In this document: piece by piece, positions 38,218 to 52,260 of the stretch
Position numbering within the stretch: the first letter of the stretch is position 1
Layout: the number at the start of each line of letters is the position of its first letter
Notes under the pieces: generated by a model
What the model saw: only the letters and a program-made list of their open reading frames with translations
Databases searched by the model: none
What the model was told of the DNA's origin: nothing
NCBI GenBank assembly: GCA_013399875.1
Contig: VXAZ01001045.1
Location: forward strand, 850,661-914,660
DNA length: 64,000 nucleotides
From: Gymnorhina tibicen
Lineage: Eukaryota > Chordata > Aves > Passeriformes > Artamidae
Reading direction: 5' to 3'
Translations under genes and position numbers: made by a program

Positions 38218-38353
38218 GACTGTAGGGAGATCCTCAGCAGAACTGAGATGGAATAGCTCTGCTGATCTCAGAAAAAGCAGAGCAGTTAACACAGAAAAAA
38301 GCAAAACTTCATCTCGTTTCAAACCTGGACACAAGAACTGGGTTAACACATAA
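38218..38353 (+). CDS. Weak candidate 3'-terminal coding exon
   Basis: A strong acceptor, 'cccttctcctactttag', is followed by one base and then 44 open codons ending at a TAA at 38351-38353. The peptide is hydrophilic and rich in Ser, Arg and Lys, with segments such as GRSSAELRWNSS and SSRFKPGHKNW. This composition is less biased than most chance frames in this AT-rich DNA. The upstream exon would have to leave two bases. I do not recognise it. The DNA also has internal inverted similarity (ctcagcagaactgag against tctgctgatctcag), so the opening may be incidental. Confidence 0.18.
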
Positions 38354-39039
38354 ATCATGTCTCAAATGTAAGAACAAAAAATTCAAAAGCACTGAGTGAA
38401 ACTTCTATAAGCATTAACTCAACAGTGAGAAATATAACTAAATACACATTTAGCCTAAATTTTCCGTGTTTCAAATAATTTTCTTGACATTCACTGATTT
38501 CTTGTTTGCATACTCCCCATACTATCTATTTCATTCCAGTTTATGCCTTCTGCTTTGCTGCTTGTTCAAAAGCTTTCAGCTTTTTTGCTGATCACTGCTG
38601 CAGTTACTGAGGTCTTTTTATTCACAAGATTTTAAAGATGAGTGGTGGGATTCATCTTGCCTCATCTGGCTACCCCAAACTGAGATGGATAAGTCTTGGT
38701 TGGTTCTTCAGACTCTTTTTATCAACAATTCAAAAAATAACAACCTAGACAGCATTAAATTACATTGCTACACATTACATTAATTTTATTTTAAGAAAGG
38801 GCATGTAATTCCATTATCTACCATTATCTAAATCCCACCACAAATTATCAAGGAAATCAAGATATCTTATACCCTTAGATCCAGCTTTTAGATGCTTAAG
38901 TGCAATGAATTTCACCTGTAATTTTCATTCTTTTTTCAGTATTTAATTTTTATTTATCATTTTAAAATTAGTCTTGCAGATAACTTGAAGAGGAGGGGTG
39001 AGTTATCAATGTCGCAAACATTGTTCTGCCTATGGCTAG

Positions 39040-40510
39040 ATGTTCCTAGAAAGGTACATACAAAATGAATCAGACTGCAATCTGCCCTCCATTTTTTGGC
39101 ACCTTTCCTTTTTTTTTTCGGGCCATAGCATCATATCCTTTTCTCTTGACTCCAGAATTTGCATTGTCTCAGAAAAGCACAGCTGTCAGTTTTTAAATCA
39201 AAATTCAGTCTTTAACATAGCTTTGTCTCAATCTGTGAATATGCATAGCACTAAGAAAAATATGCTTTTCAATGAGAACAATGAGCAACAATGCTCAAGA
39301 TAGAGTGACTATGTATATATATACATATCTATATCTCCAGCAGTTTGAGGTTTGTGCGGGTTTTTCAGCTGACGACTCTAACTTTCAAAAAGACTTGTCA
39401 TGTAGATCCTCAGTCATCTGGAATACTTTTGCAAACGCTTCATTCTTTTTCCCTGAAGCTTTCTCCCAAACTTTCATTCATCAGTGCTTCAGGCACAAGC
39501 CTGTGTGGGAGCTCTGGTCCACTCAACCTACACTGCCAGAAAGCTTAACACGCATCAGGAACAGAACATTTTGGAAATTGCCTATTCTCTTTTTCCCAGT
39601 AGAGTCAGTCTTTTACACATTTAGCTGCCACATTCAGAAGTCAAATGCCTTTATTATGATTGCTCATTGCCAACAATGTGCTCTGCACTATGCAGTATAT
39701 AACACTGCAGGTAGGGTCTTATTTAGGGACAAAGAATGTTGTTTTCTAGCTAATGGCAGGCAGTGACACTGTAGCGATTTTTGAAGGCAAAATACTTTCT
39801 TGGGCTTTACTACTACAACAAGAAAAAGATCGAAGTCTCTCAAACCAGACAGTGCAATCCTCACAGCTCCCTATTAGAGCAGAGTTTTAATTTGTTTTGG
39901 ATGTTCTGATCTTGTGGACCCAGTTCTAGACAGTTTCTCAAAATAAGTCAATACTGACATTACACGTTGCCATTGTTTACTCATTTACAGAGGAAGCCAT
40001 TGTCTTTATGTTTGGAGACGGGAAGTGCAGTCACAGTGTAGTGACATGTCCTTTATCATCCCATGTGTCAGAGTCAGAAACAGCACCTACAACTTTAAAC
40101 AGTACACTGTCTGTATCCAGCAGCTGCATCCTTTCAAATGATGGTGCTTTGGAAGCAAGGCAAATGCAGGCAAGTTTTAGTGTGGTGGAGTGCCATACCA
40201 AGAGTGGATTGTACACATATTTATGCGACGGCATCGTGTCTGTGAACTCAAGAAGTCTACTGAACCCTGCCTAAAAGGCAGCAGTTGTACTGTCAGTCAC
40301 CAACTTTTGCAGATGACATTTGGAAGCATTTGCAAGAATCTGACATCCACAGTGCTACTTTTCCTTTTGGCTCTTCAGTTACTACAGATTGACAGACAAA
40401 GCACCTGTAAAATATCTTCTCCTGTTGTTCTTTATAGGCAAAGTACTGAACTTTCACACACTTGCATCGCATTAATTCTCGGTGTCATGAAGTGGATCTT
40501 CTTCATTTAA
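39040..40510 (+). other. Cluster of overlapping plus-strand open frames, unknown
   Basis: Five plus-strand frames of 67 to 164 codons overlap or follow one another (39040-39303, 39272-39766, 39345-39548, 40008-40274, 40190-40510). The last-but-one frame is open back to 39930, giving about 114 codons with Ser/Thr-rich content (SESETAPTTLNSTLSVSSS). No family motif is visible and there is no single long frame. The region may be a decayed gene or retrocopy, or simply locally poor in stops. Confidence 0.2.
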
Positions 40511-43500
40511 CTGTAAGATACATGACAGTATTCTGGAATGAAAGTTGAGTTCAGTAAATAGCTACTGTAATGTCAGTGCATAGTAAACACACCTCTCCTG
40601 GCAGACGAAAATAAGAAAATATAAAGGTGTTATTTTCCAACACTGCAAATGAGAACGACACTTAGGAACAGCTATTATTTCATTTAGTGATGTACAGTAG
40701 TATTTTTCAAGAGTGTTAAATTATTTTACAAGGGGCTATGGCTTCATGACAGTGAATTGCTACTTACAAGAACAACTCTAGTCAGTCTGCAGGGAAGAAA
40801 TACTCAGCAGCGGTCAATACTAACACAGTGAGCATGGACCACACTCTTCCCTGGAACAGCTAGTAATGATGTCAGAAAATACTCAGCCATGCATTTACCC
40901 TTCTCTGTTGCAACATAAGCATATTACTTTGAGTTTTAAAGATTCCTATTGCTCTTTTTTGAATCCAGTTTTGGAGATGAGCCACTGTCACTTACTAGGC
41001 TTAGTCAGAGCTTGTGCTTTGTTTGTAGAGACATCCTTTTATTAGAGGTGGAGGATTAAGCATTAGTATTAGAAAAAACCCCCAAAAACATAATCACCCA
41101 AACCAAACAAAAACACAGAGGAGGAAGATTAGGCTGCAAAAGGTTTATTTCACCACTGACAAATTTAGAGTGAGGTTCTCAGAGCTACTAATACTGAATG
41201 GTGCTAAATCATCTGATTTGGCTTGCAGCTCACAAAGTATACAGACTTACCTTGCTAGAGTATCCCATTACAATCCTTTTCTTTTTCTTTCTTTCTCTTA
41301 TGAACTGACACCTCTCTAGAGAATGACACCTTCATGGGGGAAACTCTTTAGTCACAATTCCAGGTGAGCTGTCAGCAATATTGATTCGTATTAGACGAGT
41401 ATGTGTGTTTTCTCTCTGTATTTCTGCCTATAAATTTATTCTTCACATTTGCAAAATTTCAGCTATGGAAAAGAGTCATTCAATACTACTGCAATATTTC
41501 CATACCACACTTCTGCCAAGACATAATTGGTCTCAATAATGCAGTTTTCATTACATTGTCCAGTCCATTTTTTTAAAACAAACAGCATCTTAATCTATAA
41601 ATAACATTTCCTATATAACACATTGATACTTTGCCTACGTTTATAGCAGGTAAATCCTGTGAATGTAAGAAACTAAATTCTGAGGGAATTAGTATTCCTA
41701 GGATGAAAGTTGCCATGTAACAGGGCTTGTGGCAAGGGAGAGGATAGGAATATCTTTTTCTGCTGAGGCCCCATGAATATTCTTTTGGTCTTTGTTAGGT
41801 TAATTTCCTGATAGCTTCCCAAAAAATATTGTTGAACTGAGACCGTAAGTGAGCTTTTCTGTGTTATTTTCACTATCTTTGCTATTTAAAAATGTCTGTG
41901 CATGTGTTTGAAGTGCTTACGTGAAGTTTGAGGAATGATTTTTTTAAAGTATTTTTTAGATTAAGTAGCCAAAGAGAATAGTCTGGTTTTTCACTCTCTC
42001 CCCAAATTTCTGCCTAGTTTCTAAGACAAAAAGATATAATTTCTAATTTACTCAATTAAACAGAGCCTGCTCCAAGTTGTAGAAATAAAAGATCCTTTTC
42101 TCTTATTGATTACAGCTAAACTTTTATTCAATATCATTTTGAACACCACTGTTGTCTCAGGAGCTTACTCTCATTAATTTTATTTCAATATTGTTCTTTT
42201 AGGTTTTTTCCTCTTCAAAGAAAGTCTCTGTAATTTGTCTTGAAAGCTCTAGTCACATAGCCAAATCATTTGAATGTTTTACCCAGTGAATTGCTTTAGG
42301 CAATTGCTTTAGGAGTTCGCATTTTGTGCCATCTCCAGACCTTCTCTTCTTCCAGTGTGGAAAGGAGGGAGAAGAAATTCACAGTCAAAACCATTCAACT
42401 GCAGAAACTTACACAATTGCAAATTTTATGGAGAATTTAACCTACGCTACAGCTGATTGCACAGCTGCTACATGTTTATACTAATGTGGGTTCCAGTTTT
42501 CCTTCAGACCCAAGCCCCGGTCGCCCATATTCTGATATGTCAGCTGATGTTCAGATTCTACTCTTGAGTGAGCCAGCTGTCTTCCCTGGCAAGAAAACGA
42601 GGGACTGCATTCAAGTCTTTTCCCTGCAGACTGTATAGTGACCAGAACCAGACTGATTAAAGCCCTTCACAGTGCCCCTCTCCTCTCATACCCTTCAGAC
42701 TGAACCATATTATCCTTGGTACCTTTACCTTATTTTTTTTGCTGCAGAAGTTCTTACGAGGTGGGCTGCAAGACAGCCCTCTCATTTCTGTGAGCCTCTA
42801 AGTTTTCTGTGTGCCTCTTATGTAAAGAGCGTGATTTGTATCATAGGGAAACATAAAGTCCTCATTCGTATTTTGAATGTGCCTACAGATGAATTCACAA
42901 CATCTGGTGTGAATTCTGTGGCAGAAAAAGGAGTCAAACTCCTAGGATTTCCTGTGCCTTAGCCAGCAGGGAAGCCACACAAATTTTTTTTTTTCTGGTT
43001 TATTTGTTTTTCTGTTCATATTGTTTTTAAAATAAACTCAGGAGTGTTTTTTCTCTGTCATATTCTATTTTATCTGTGATGAATTGCAAAAAATACATTG
43101 CAAGGAAGCTAAAACTGAGACATCTCACAGGTCAGGCAGCTTTAACTAAGTTTCAGGGCAATTCCCAACTGAAGCCTCAGTGAATGGGAATCCCAGAATT
43201 CAAAGAATGAAAAGAAAACCCTTACTCACAGCTAGGTCTGAAGTACCAGTAGAGAAAAAATTTCAGCAGTCTAAGGCTCTAGAATTAATTCCTGATGAGA
43301 TTTAGGACCATGCTCATTTCTCCTGTAGTCTACATAAATACACTACTATGTATAGTCATTCTGACATTTGTGGAAGAATAGACAGGTGTATGCCCTTTGA
43401 CTAGAAGAAATGTTTTATGAGAAACTGACTTGTTGATAGGACCTGGCCTCTAGGACATAAGAAACACGAAGATACATTAAGGCATTCATATGTCCTCAGC

Positions 43501-46500
43501 ATATAAGTTTGTCTTCATCAGGCACAAGTTACCATGAGAAGCTACTTCTAGGGCAAGTGAAGGAGACTACTCTGATTTGTAAGGCTGTGCACATCCCAAA
43601 TAAACTACTTTTTTGGTTTTTATTAATTACCTGTTGATGATTTGTTGTTGTGTGATTTGGAGAAAATCTCTTAACACCTTTTTTGCCTCAGCTCACCAAG
43701 CTGTAAAGCCAGTACTCTGGCACAGTTTTCCTTTCCTATGACACTGGCCATTGAATTAAATATTATTGACTATCAAATTCTATATTATTGCATTATTGTT
43801 GGATTTGAATAAACTTTTTAACTCCTGTCAAGATCCTCAAAATCTTTTTGTATTAAAATGACATCAAGGATGTATAATTTTGTTTCCCCTGAATCATCTT
43901 ACATTTGCTGAAAATACAACATCTGTGATATATGAAGACTGATGAATAGCCTTCTACTGCCCAAAGCTCAAGAAATGTGTAAATGATGTTCTGTGTTATA
44001 ACTCTTTTACTTCCAGTCTGTGCAAGAACCTTTGTCTTAGGCTAAGAACAATGGGAGATTAAAGGAACATCCTTCCCTAAATTTTTATTTGAAGAGTTTT
44101 AAAAATCTTTACCTAAATTTTAGAATCAAGCTTCTACACAGCTTTTTTGAGTATCTTCTACCCAGAGATCCAAAAATAGAGTTCAGAAGGTTCTAAGTAT
44201 GGGCCTGAAAATCACAGTGTCCTGGTTTGTTTTTGTAGCCCTATTAGATCTGCCTAAATCTATCCAGAGCAGGACTAAGCTTTTTATAGAACATTTTGAC
44301 AGGTCAATATAATTTCTCTAAAATGGAACACCATTTATTATCTATCATTAGAGTAAATAAAAGGTTTTGACTCAGAAACTCATGTTACTCTTTGTCCCCT
44401 ATAGCACAGGACAGTTTAAAACCATAATGAATTATCTGTTTTGAAATACTCTTTTTCTCCAATGATATTTCACTTTAGTCCATTTATATCTGTAAGAGGG
44501 TTGATGCAAGTACTATACTGATAAATATGAATGCCTCAGTGTTATCTGGTATGATACAGAACTCTTCTGCAGTGAATCTTCCTCTTTGGGAAATCTTTAT
44601 CTGATTTGATTAAATACAATTCAGAAGAATATTTAAAATTCTTTTTTTAATAGTACTAACACTCTCTTGGGGTCTGTGCAAACAGAATCCAAAAAGCGTC
44701 TATAAACCATACTTTATGTGTCACATAGCTAAAAGAACAATGTAAGGAGATAACATTAACAAAGTTAGAGCTTTTTATGTACCATCAAATGATGCTCTAT
44801 TAAACGGTTTCTTGGTTCAGGATTGTTTTTGTTTGTCTTTTGTTTATTTGTTTGGTTGGGGTTTTTCTGTTTTACAAGTACAAATACAGATTTGCAAATA
44901 ATACATCTCCAGTTGTCCTTGAAAGCAACACACATTAAGTGGAACCATGTGTCTCAAAAGACTTTGTCAGTAATTTATGTACTCGAGGAGGTATTCAGAA
45001 TTAGCCTTGCACCGTCTGTTGTTCCCTTTTTCTTACTGAAGTACTCACACCAAGTACTTCAGTAGGTGAAGATTTTCTCTTCTACATTTTTTCTTCTCAA
45101 TGTCTTTGCTTAAAACTTTTCTCCAAGTGATTATAAAAGCATACCCCAGGCAATGTATCAACAAGAAACTAGCTGATAGAAAAAGTATCCTTAAAATAAA
45201 TTCTCACAAAAACATAGTGTATTAACTGTAAGACTTTCAGTAAATGACTGAGATTTATGAGAAATAAATTAAGGTGTTTTTAGAAAACCCAGTGTTATGA
45301 AGTAATACACTTTGAAGGTGGATTTTGGTTTTGTATGACAGATACCATTTTGCTTTTACTTTATGTCAAAATAATAGCAATAGAAAGTATTCAGAATTAC
45401 TTATTTTTATAAAGTACTAATAATGGTATGAGAAAATGAAAAAGAATAGTTTCTTGCTTCAATCTCAGTTGAAAGATTTCTGGGAAAGGAGGGAAACTGA
45501 ACCAAAAAACAAGCCCAACATAATTTTCATTTAAGGTACCTAATTAACCTGGTCTGACCTGAAGCTGACTTTATTTCAAGAAGCTGGGACTAAATAATGT
45601 CCCAAGATAATTCCAACCTGAATTATGTTACAATCCTAAAATTTAGATATGATTTTCCACAGACTTGAAACGGAGTTCAGACAGATCCTTTTATCTGCTG
45701 GACCACTTCTGAATTATGATTAAATTTCTATAAATATATTATAAGGCTGTAATCAGAGATATTATTTAGGATTAAAGGTGTATAAAATTGCAATGCTGAT
45801 TTCACACCTCTTTCCAGCCACTTTACAAGGCCTAATTAAAATATTCATGAATGTCTATTTTCTATGGATTTGGGGAGCCCTAAGACCAGAAATTCAGCGT
45901 AAGCCTAATGAGAAAAAGGGTTTATTTCCTTCTACTTGGTACTGGTAAAGTTGGTTTTCAAATACGATCTCCTGTTTTGGATGTCCAGTGGACTCCTGGG
46001 GACTTTGCACTGGGAAGAGTATATAGGTCAAAATTATCACCTCTGGTTAATCCTCTCTCTTACACTGCATAGATTTATAATCACAGGTATAAAGACCAAT
46101 AAAGTGGGATAATATGGTTTCTGACACACAGAGCCCAATTAATCTAAGCACTGTCCATGCCCAGACACCTCTTGAGAGGCTTCTAGATAGTCCAGGTCAA
46201 AAATGTCCTGGAAATTCTACCAAAATACCAATAATATGGATGCCCATCCATTCAATGGAAATTCATTAATATTTTTATACTATGAGTAAACATACATCAT
46301 GAAGAGTATTAAAACTTTTTCTTTATAAATTTCTAAAAGCACTTCAGGAGAAAAATCAGGAGAGATAAAGGTTAACCATTACAAAAACAATGGGTGCTTA
46401 AGACCAACTCTGTATAAGAGTGGTGAAAAAGTACTAATGTCAAAATTGGAAACTGTATTTATTGAAAAAAGAAAATAAATTTAGTTAGTGAGTCAGAAGG

Positions 46501-47156
46501 TATGTGTGTAACAATTGTTAAAATGTGATTAAAGTCTAAAAATACAACATAGCTGCAAGGAAGAATAAAGAACACCATTCATACAGTAATGCAGGAAAAA
46601 GGAGGTGGAACAGCTGGGTGAAGCTTGAAATTCTGAATGTCTCTGATCAGTTACCTCCATTCCTAGTCACAACATTTGGGTTTAGAGACAAATGTCTCCA
46701 AAGCCCCACAGTATCCATGTGTGAAAAGCTTTTAACTGAAATTCTGTTATCATACATTTGTCAGAGAACTAGATGTGGCAGCTTCAGTTTCACAAATAGC
46801 TCTTAGGAAAAGGTGTGCTTATTTTGTGAGACCAAGGTCAAATGTTAGGGTCTTCAAGGCAACTGATAATCACTAGAATTGCATGTGTTAAAACTACCTC
46901 TGCTAGTTTCAACTCAGCAGACTTCAATTATTGTCTACTTCTTAGACAAAAGAAGGATCTCCCTAGCAGCTTTCAGGGGAAAAAAAATAGAAGTTAGGAT
47001 TTGGAGGTCTCTTTCCACCAGTGTGAGCACTGGATTAAGGGAGGGGTCATGGCTGAGTGCTTCCTAACATCCTTACAGCAAATGGGGGTGATTTGGAAAG
47101 AAAGACATGAGATCTGCATCAGGGCTGTACAAGAAGAAAAAAAACAAAACAAAAAG

Positions 47157-47176
47157 CCAACCAACCAACCAACCAA
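47157..47176. repeat. (CCAA)n microsatellite
   Basis: Four to five CCAA units followed by an A run. Confidence 0.8.
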
Positions 47177-50100
47177 AAAACCCACAACAAAACAACACTA
47201 GCCTCTGGAAAAACATTTATTAAAGTACTTTACTGTCCTTTCATTTCAATCACTTTACTTATTTGTGTGAATGCCATGATCTCAGAGTTTCCAGATATTC
47301 TGTCTACTTCAGTTGTTACTTTATCTTGATTTCCAGTTTTAAAATGCAGTCTGTGTTATCTCAGTACAGAAAGCTTCCCTTTTTTTACATCAATCAGCTC
47401 ATTCCTTTTTTTCAATGTTTGATTGACACAGATTTCTTTTACTTGATTGTTGCTAAAAAAAAAGTCAGGAAAACTCATCTGACAGAAAAACATTACTTGG
47501 AAATGAAGACACTAGGTATATGTTAAAGGCTTAACATTAAACCACACTGCTTGATTTAAAGATTTCTCTAACTCACTGAATAAAACTACTGAGGTACTGA
47601 GACTCAGATCAGATCTTCACTGATCTTACATCTAAGTAGTCTAAATTATATTGAACATCTGAGTATAAATAAAATAAAGAATTCATAAGTACTGTATGAC
47701 AGAAAATGAAGTTTATTTCAGTAACCGGTTTTAACCGCTAAACAACTCTAAATAAAAAGATATAATTTTAATTACTTCATATGAGAAAACTCGGTTTTGT
47801 CATTTTAGCTACTATCATTAAAGAATAAAAGATTTTTTACCTGGAAAACTAACATGCATATTTTTTAGACTATTTTATAACTTTAATATTTCTTTAGCTA
47901 GTTGTATTTATTGTAACAAAAGTACTATAGAAAACAAAAATATTTGAATTGAGTGGTGGAATGCTAAAATATTATTTGAGTTCAGTTCTATCTTTTTTCA
48001 GTGAAAATATTACCAGTTACATTTTTAATTTTCTTGTCTTAAACATGTATAAAACATGTATAAAATGCATGTATAAAATACATCTAATTAATGAATATTA
48101 ATCTAAAACGAATTTTTAAAGTTAGATATTAACAGGAGAGTGAAATCAAAGACTCAATAAAAGGTATATTTTCTTTAAATTTAGCATGTGCCCAAGATAA
48201 ATTTTGAGAATAGCAAATAAAAAGCAAACGGAACCATTTCCAAAGTCAAATGGAAAAGAAAATGGAAAAACTAGAAGGGGAAAGAAGCACTGTGGAAAAA
48301 AAATTCAAAATAAAAGTATATAATTTCCAACCCATTACATTTTTCTTCATACATATTTTTAAAAATTCTACCATTTTTTGATACTTGACATTTGGGGAAA
48401 GATTTTAGGTGAAGATAAAGTAAAAGAATGGCAGGGTAAGTGATAGAATAGCTGTGTGTGGCAGCAATTCTTCTTCCTTTTAAATACTCAATTTTTGTAA
48501 TTTTTAAACTCTCATAATTTGCCTGATTACTTATACATATAACAATAGAATAGGTGCAGACTAATACTACTCCATACAGTAGTAGAGAGGAAATTTTTAA
48601 AATTATGTCTTTTCTACTTCCTCTCCAGCTGAAACATCACACCAAGGAATTTGAAATAAAATTGCTGAATTGCCATTTTAAAGTAGTAATTAAATAGCAC
48701 ATAACATGTCCTTGAGAATATGATCAAAAGAAACATTTTTTTCAAACTATCTTGTCTTTGAATAACCTCTATGTAATATATATAATTATTTACTACTGGT
48801 CACAAGGCTTACACTTCTAGAATTACTACAGCACAAATCTCAAAAATCAGAGCCTGGTGCCTCAGCTGCTTCAAGTCAGATACCCCAGTGGGCCTTGATG
48901 ACTTAAGTCAGTCCTGGTGAATATGCTCCTCTTTATCATCTTTGTTGGCTTTCACTGCAGTTTAAAATTGAGCTAATTCACAGAGATTTTCTGAAGAGGA
49001 GAAGTTCAAGCATCACCAACTCAAAAACATCAGCTGCCAGCTGTTCCCTGAATGTGTGAATATCACCTTTTTCTTGGAGCCCATGATATAGTGGTCCTAT
49101 GATGAAATCTGAAGCTGAAGTGTGTTCTGTATATAAATAGGACCTAGGGTGGGATGTGAGACATGGGATATCAAGGCATATTGGATAAGATCTTTTTATA
49201 AAATAGGAGAAAGAGTTTTCACCTTAAAATTATTTAGGACAAGTTGAGCATGAAAGGTTAAAGAGCCGCATTCTGACCTTTGATACAACAGCCTCCTATG
49301 ATAAAAACACACAAATGAGGTAAAATCTGAAACTCCAGTCTTTTTTTTTTCTTCCAGAGCTACACAGTATTCTAATTGAATAAACAGAAACAAGATTTGG
49401 TTAAAAATACTTATTTCCACAGGTACATTTTTTCTTGAGGTAATTTTCTTAAATAAATCAATTAAGATTAGCTTTTAAAATGCTTATATTAAGAATATCT
49501 TAGGTGCCAAATTATATTTATAATGTTTCTTAGTGAACTATTGACTCAGGCTGTGAATGGCAACTTCAGGTGTAAGAGCTACGCAATTCATCACCCATTA
49601 AAGCTCTGACAATCAATACCTTCATGTTATTACAGTTAACCATCCCCAAGGTTCATCAAATCCACAAAGGCCATCTGGCTATTTTCCAAAAGTCTGTTTT
49701 ACCTAGAGGAGTGCAACAGAATAAGCACAAGCAGGACTATCATTCTTGGAGGAGGAACACATTACACCCTTTTGAAAATTCAGTGTATTGCACAATGAAA
49801 ATGATGGGTAGCTAGTAGTTTAATAGTTTTTCTTGAGTTCCTTAATAGTTAGTTTTATGGTAATTATTTTTTTAACTCATAAATATTTGTTACAGTGCTC
49901 AAGCATGATATTTATATTGAAAGGTTAACACTTTAATTAAGGAATTTTATAGAGGATGTGTACGATGTATAGGCATTTAGATTCTGTCAGAACAAAGCCA
50001 TCTTTTATGTGTTGAATTGAAGAATATGTTTCTGAAATATCACCAGAAAAAAGAGAGTTACTTCAGTCAACATTTCAAGAACTAAGACAATTCAGAAAAG

Positions 50101-50269
50101 GAAGGACATCAGAAGAGGCCCATGGGAGAAATATGGCACAATCTCCATCTTTGCTGGCTAGACTCTAATTTTCTTGGAACTCTCACATTTAAGTGAGTTG
50201 CTCGTTTACTCAGGTAAGCAATACATATGTCTTGTCTGTGATCCCCTAGCAGATATGTATACCTGCTAG

Positions 50270-50299
50270 TTATTATGGTAATAAATATTACCATAATAA
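50270..50299. repeat. Perfect inverted repeat, 13-bp arms, 4-bp loop
   Basis: TTATTATGGTAAT at 50270-50282 and its exact reverse complement at 50287-50299 are separated by AAAT. As DNA it could extrude as a cruciform, and as RNA it would form a stable short hairpin. The stem is too short for a canonical microRNA precursor. Confidence 0.95.
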
Positions 50300-52260
50300 T
50301 CAAAGGCTACCATGGAAACAAGATCTTAATGAAGTTGTTGATTTCAAGGAGGTCTAGAGAAGGTCAAGTGAGGCACCAAAAAGGCAGGAGGAATCTGTCT
50401 CTGGGGCTGCCTTCTGGAGCACAGCATTTCAGATCTTTTCCTATACAAAGTGACAGCTACTTGCCACCAAGGTAAAATGCCTGCAGTTCTACAGTTCCTC
50501 CTTCTCAGCACTTCTCCTTGTCAAGAAAACTTTTTGTTGTGAGCTAGTTTCTAGAGAATAAGAAAAAAATCCATTTTGTGATTATGATAAAAGACTTCCA
50601 GTGTGACCTCTGGCTGACTGTTCCACCTGTCATCAGTGCTTTTCTAGGTCATAGGTCAGAGTGGCTGATGACATAGGGCTTGGAAACTTATTTTCATGTC
50701 ACTGCTCTTATTCTTAAAACCAAGATGAGTTCAATTTTGGTAAATCATTTCGCTTAAAGCCTTCAAGTCTGAAAAGCACTTATGTAAATGTTTAATATTA
50801 AACGTGAATAGTACTATTAACTGATGGGACTACTCACATACCTAAAGCTAAGGACATGCTTAAGTGCTTCACTAATAACGGTGAAGGAGGGGAAAAGAAC
50901 ACCCATGACCTCCATTTATGTTATTGCTTCATTAATTTTTTTTATTTACAGTCTCTTTTATGGCATTCATCATCACAATATTGCAGCATGTCAAGAATAT
51001 TAATGTTGCCATTCATTTGCCTTTGCTTGACAACTGTTATGCTTCACAAAAAAAGAGGAAAAGAATATCCTGTGGAAGGCTGGATGGCTTATGTAGGCAA
51101 TCATGACAATTTCTTAATGCAATTAGAATAAAAGTAATTAAAATTTCACACAAATCCATCAGACCGTTAAAATGATAGCAATTTCAACTTTAGTGTGCTG
51201 TAAGTTTTTCCACAATCCTAATTTTCCTTTTTTTAAAAAAAAAAAAAACAAAACACTCCCATATGATGGAAATTCTTTCTGTAAGAATCTCTAGATTATC
51301 AATGTGAACTGTCATGTTTTTGAAATATTTGCTTAGAATCTACTAATTATTGTGTAATTTCTTCCTTTGCTATTCTACAGATGGTATGTTATAGGTCCCA
51401 CCCTGGGAATTCTCTCGTGTTAAGTGTAGGACCCATGCATCTAATTCAAGAAACTCATACTGCTTAAAATGTTAGCAAGATAAGATAACACTTCCTTATA
51501 CAAAATGAAACCCATGCCACAATAGAATACATTTTGAAATCTGGTCTTTTGTGCTCCCTATTTTGCTTCCATTTGCTTCTTTAGCTAACATTGGAAATGC
51601 AAATTATAATGCCTGACAGTGCTGCCGGTTGATGAATGTGAGAACTAGAGGGTTGAATAAAAAGTAATGCCTAGTCTCTCAGGTGGAACTGCTGATTCTC
51701 TTGGGTGCTCTCCCCGAGTCTGTCCTCAATTCATTACTGACAGAAAAGATTACTTAAATCTGCTTTTTAAAAATGTTATGGACTATAATAAACAAAAATG
51801 AAGTATGACATCATTAATCACTTAGGCAGGATGATTACAATTTTCATCAAGCTAATTGAAAACTAAGTTTTGCAATTATCAATTTAACATTGTATAGCAG
51901 AAAGGTTTGTGATAAACTTGGATTCATGGTCTATGTTCCCTTGTAAGGATGAAGCTCAAACCCTTGTAATTTTCTGCTCAAGGCAACACCCAGTCAGCTA
52001 GGTAGCTTCACAAAATGGATCCTATATTTAGGTTTGTTGACCACCTGGTGTTGACAGATCTGTGTTGCATCTGTGCTCTGATCCACAGACCAGTCAGTGT
52101 TGTACCAATACCTTGATGGAGCTTCAGGAATGTAGAGGAGCAGTTGGTAGTTATCTCTGGTAGTTGTCACCCCTCCTCACATCCTGTCAATGCTTTCTGA
52201 GCTGGAGCTGACTTACAGGCAGCCAGGCTGGGCAGCACAGGCAGAACTAACATGATATTC

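Larger units (their letters stand above)
40511..52260. other. Unassigned non-coding stretch, about 11.7 kb
   Basis: Mostly AT-rich unique-looking DNA with no gene or mobile element that I can name. It contains a perfect 30-bp palindrome at 50270-50299 and a (CCAA)n run at 47157-47176. Two open frames with upstream acceptor-like sequences (42672-42962 and 50856-51131) are not convincing as genes. The patch 45770-48800 is especially AT-rich. Confidence 0.5.

Noticed and set aside
42672..42962. 96-codon plus-strand frame with an acceptor-like sequence (ttttttttgctgcag) inside it
   Set aside because: The peptide has some protein-like character, but there is no donor upstream, no recognised family and no partner exon. 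I judged it chance.
50856..51131. 91-codon plus-strand frame with an acceptor-like 'attttttttatttacag' at 50951
   Set aside because: The hydrophobic then basic peptide is typical of random AT-rich frames. There is no further support.
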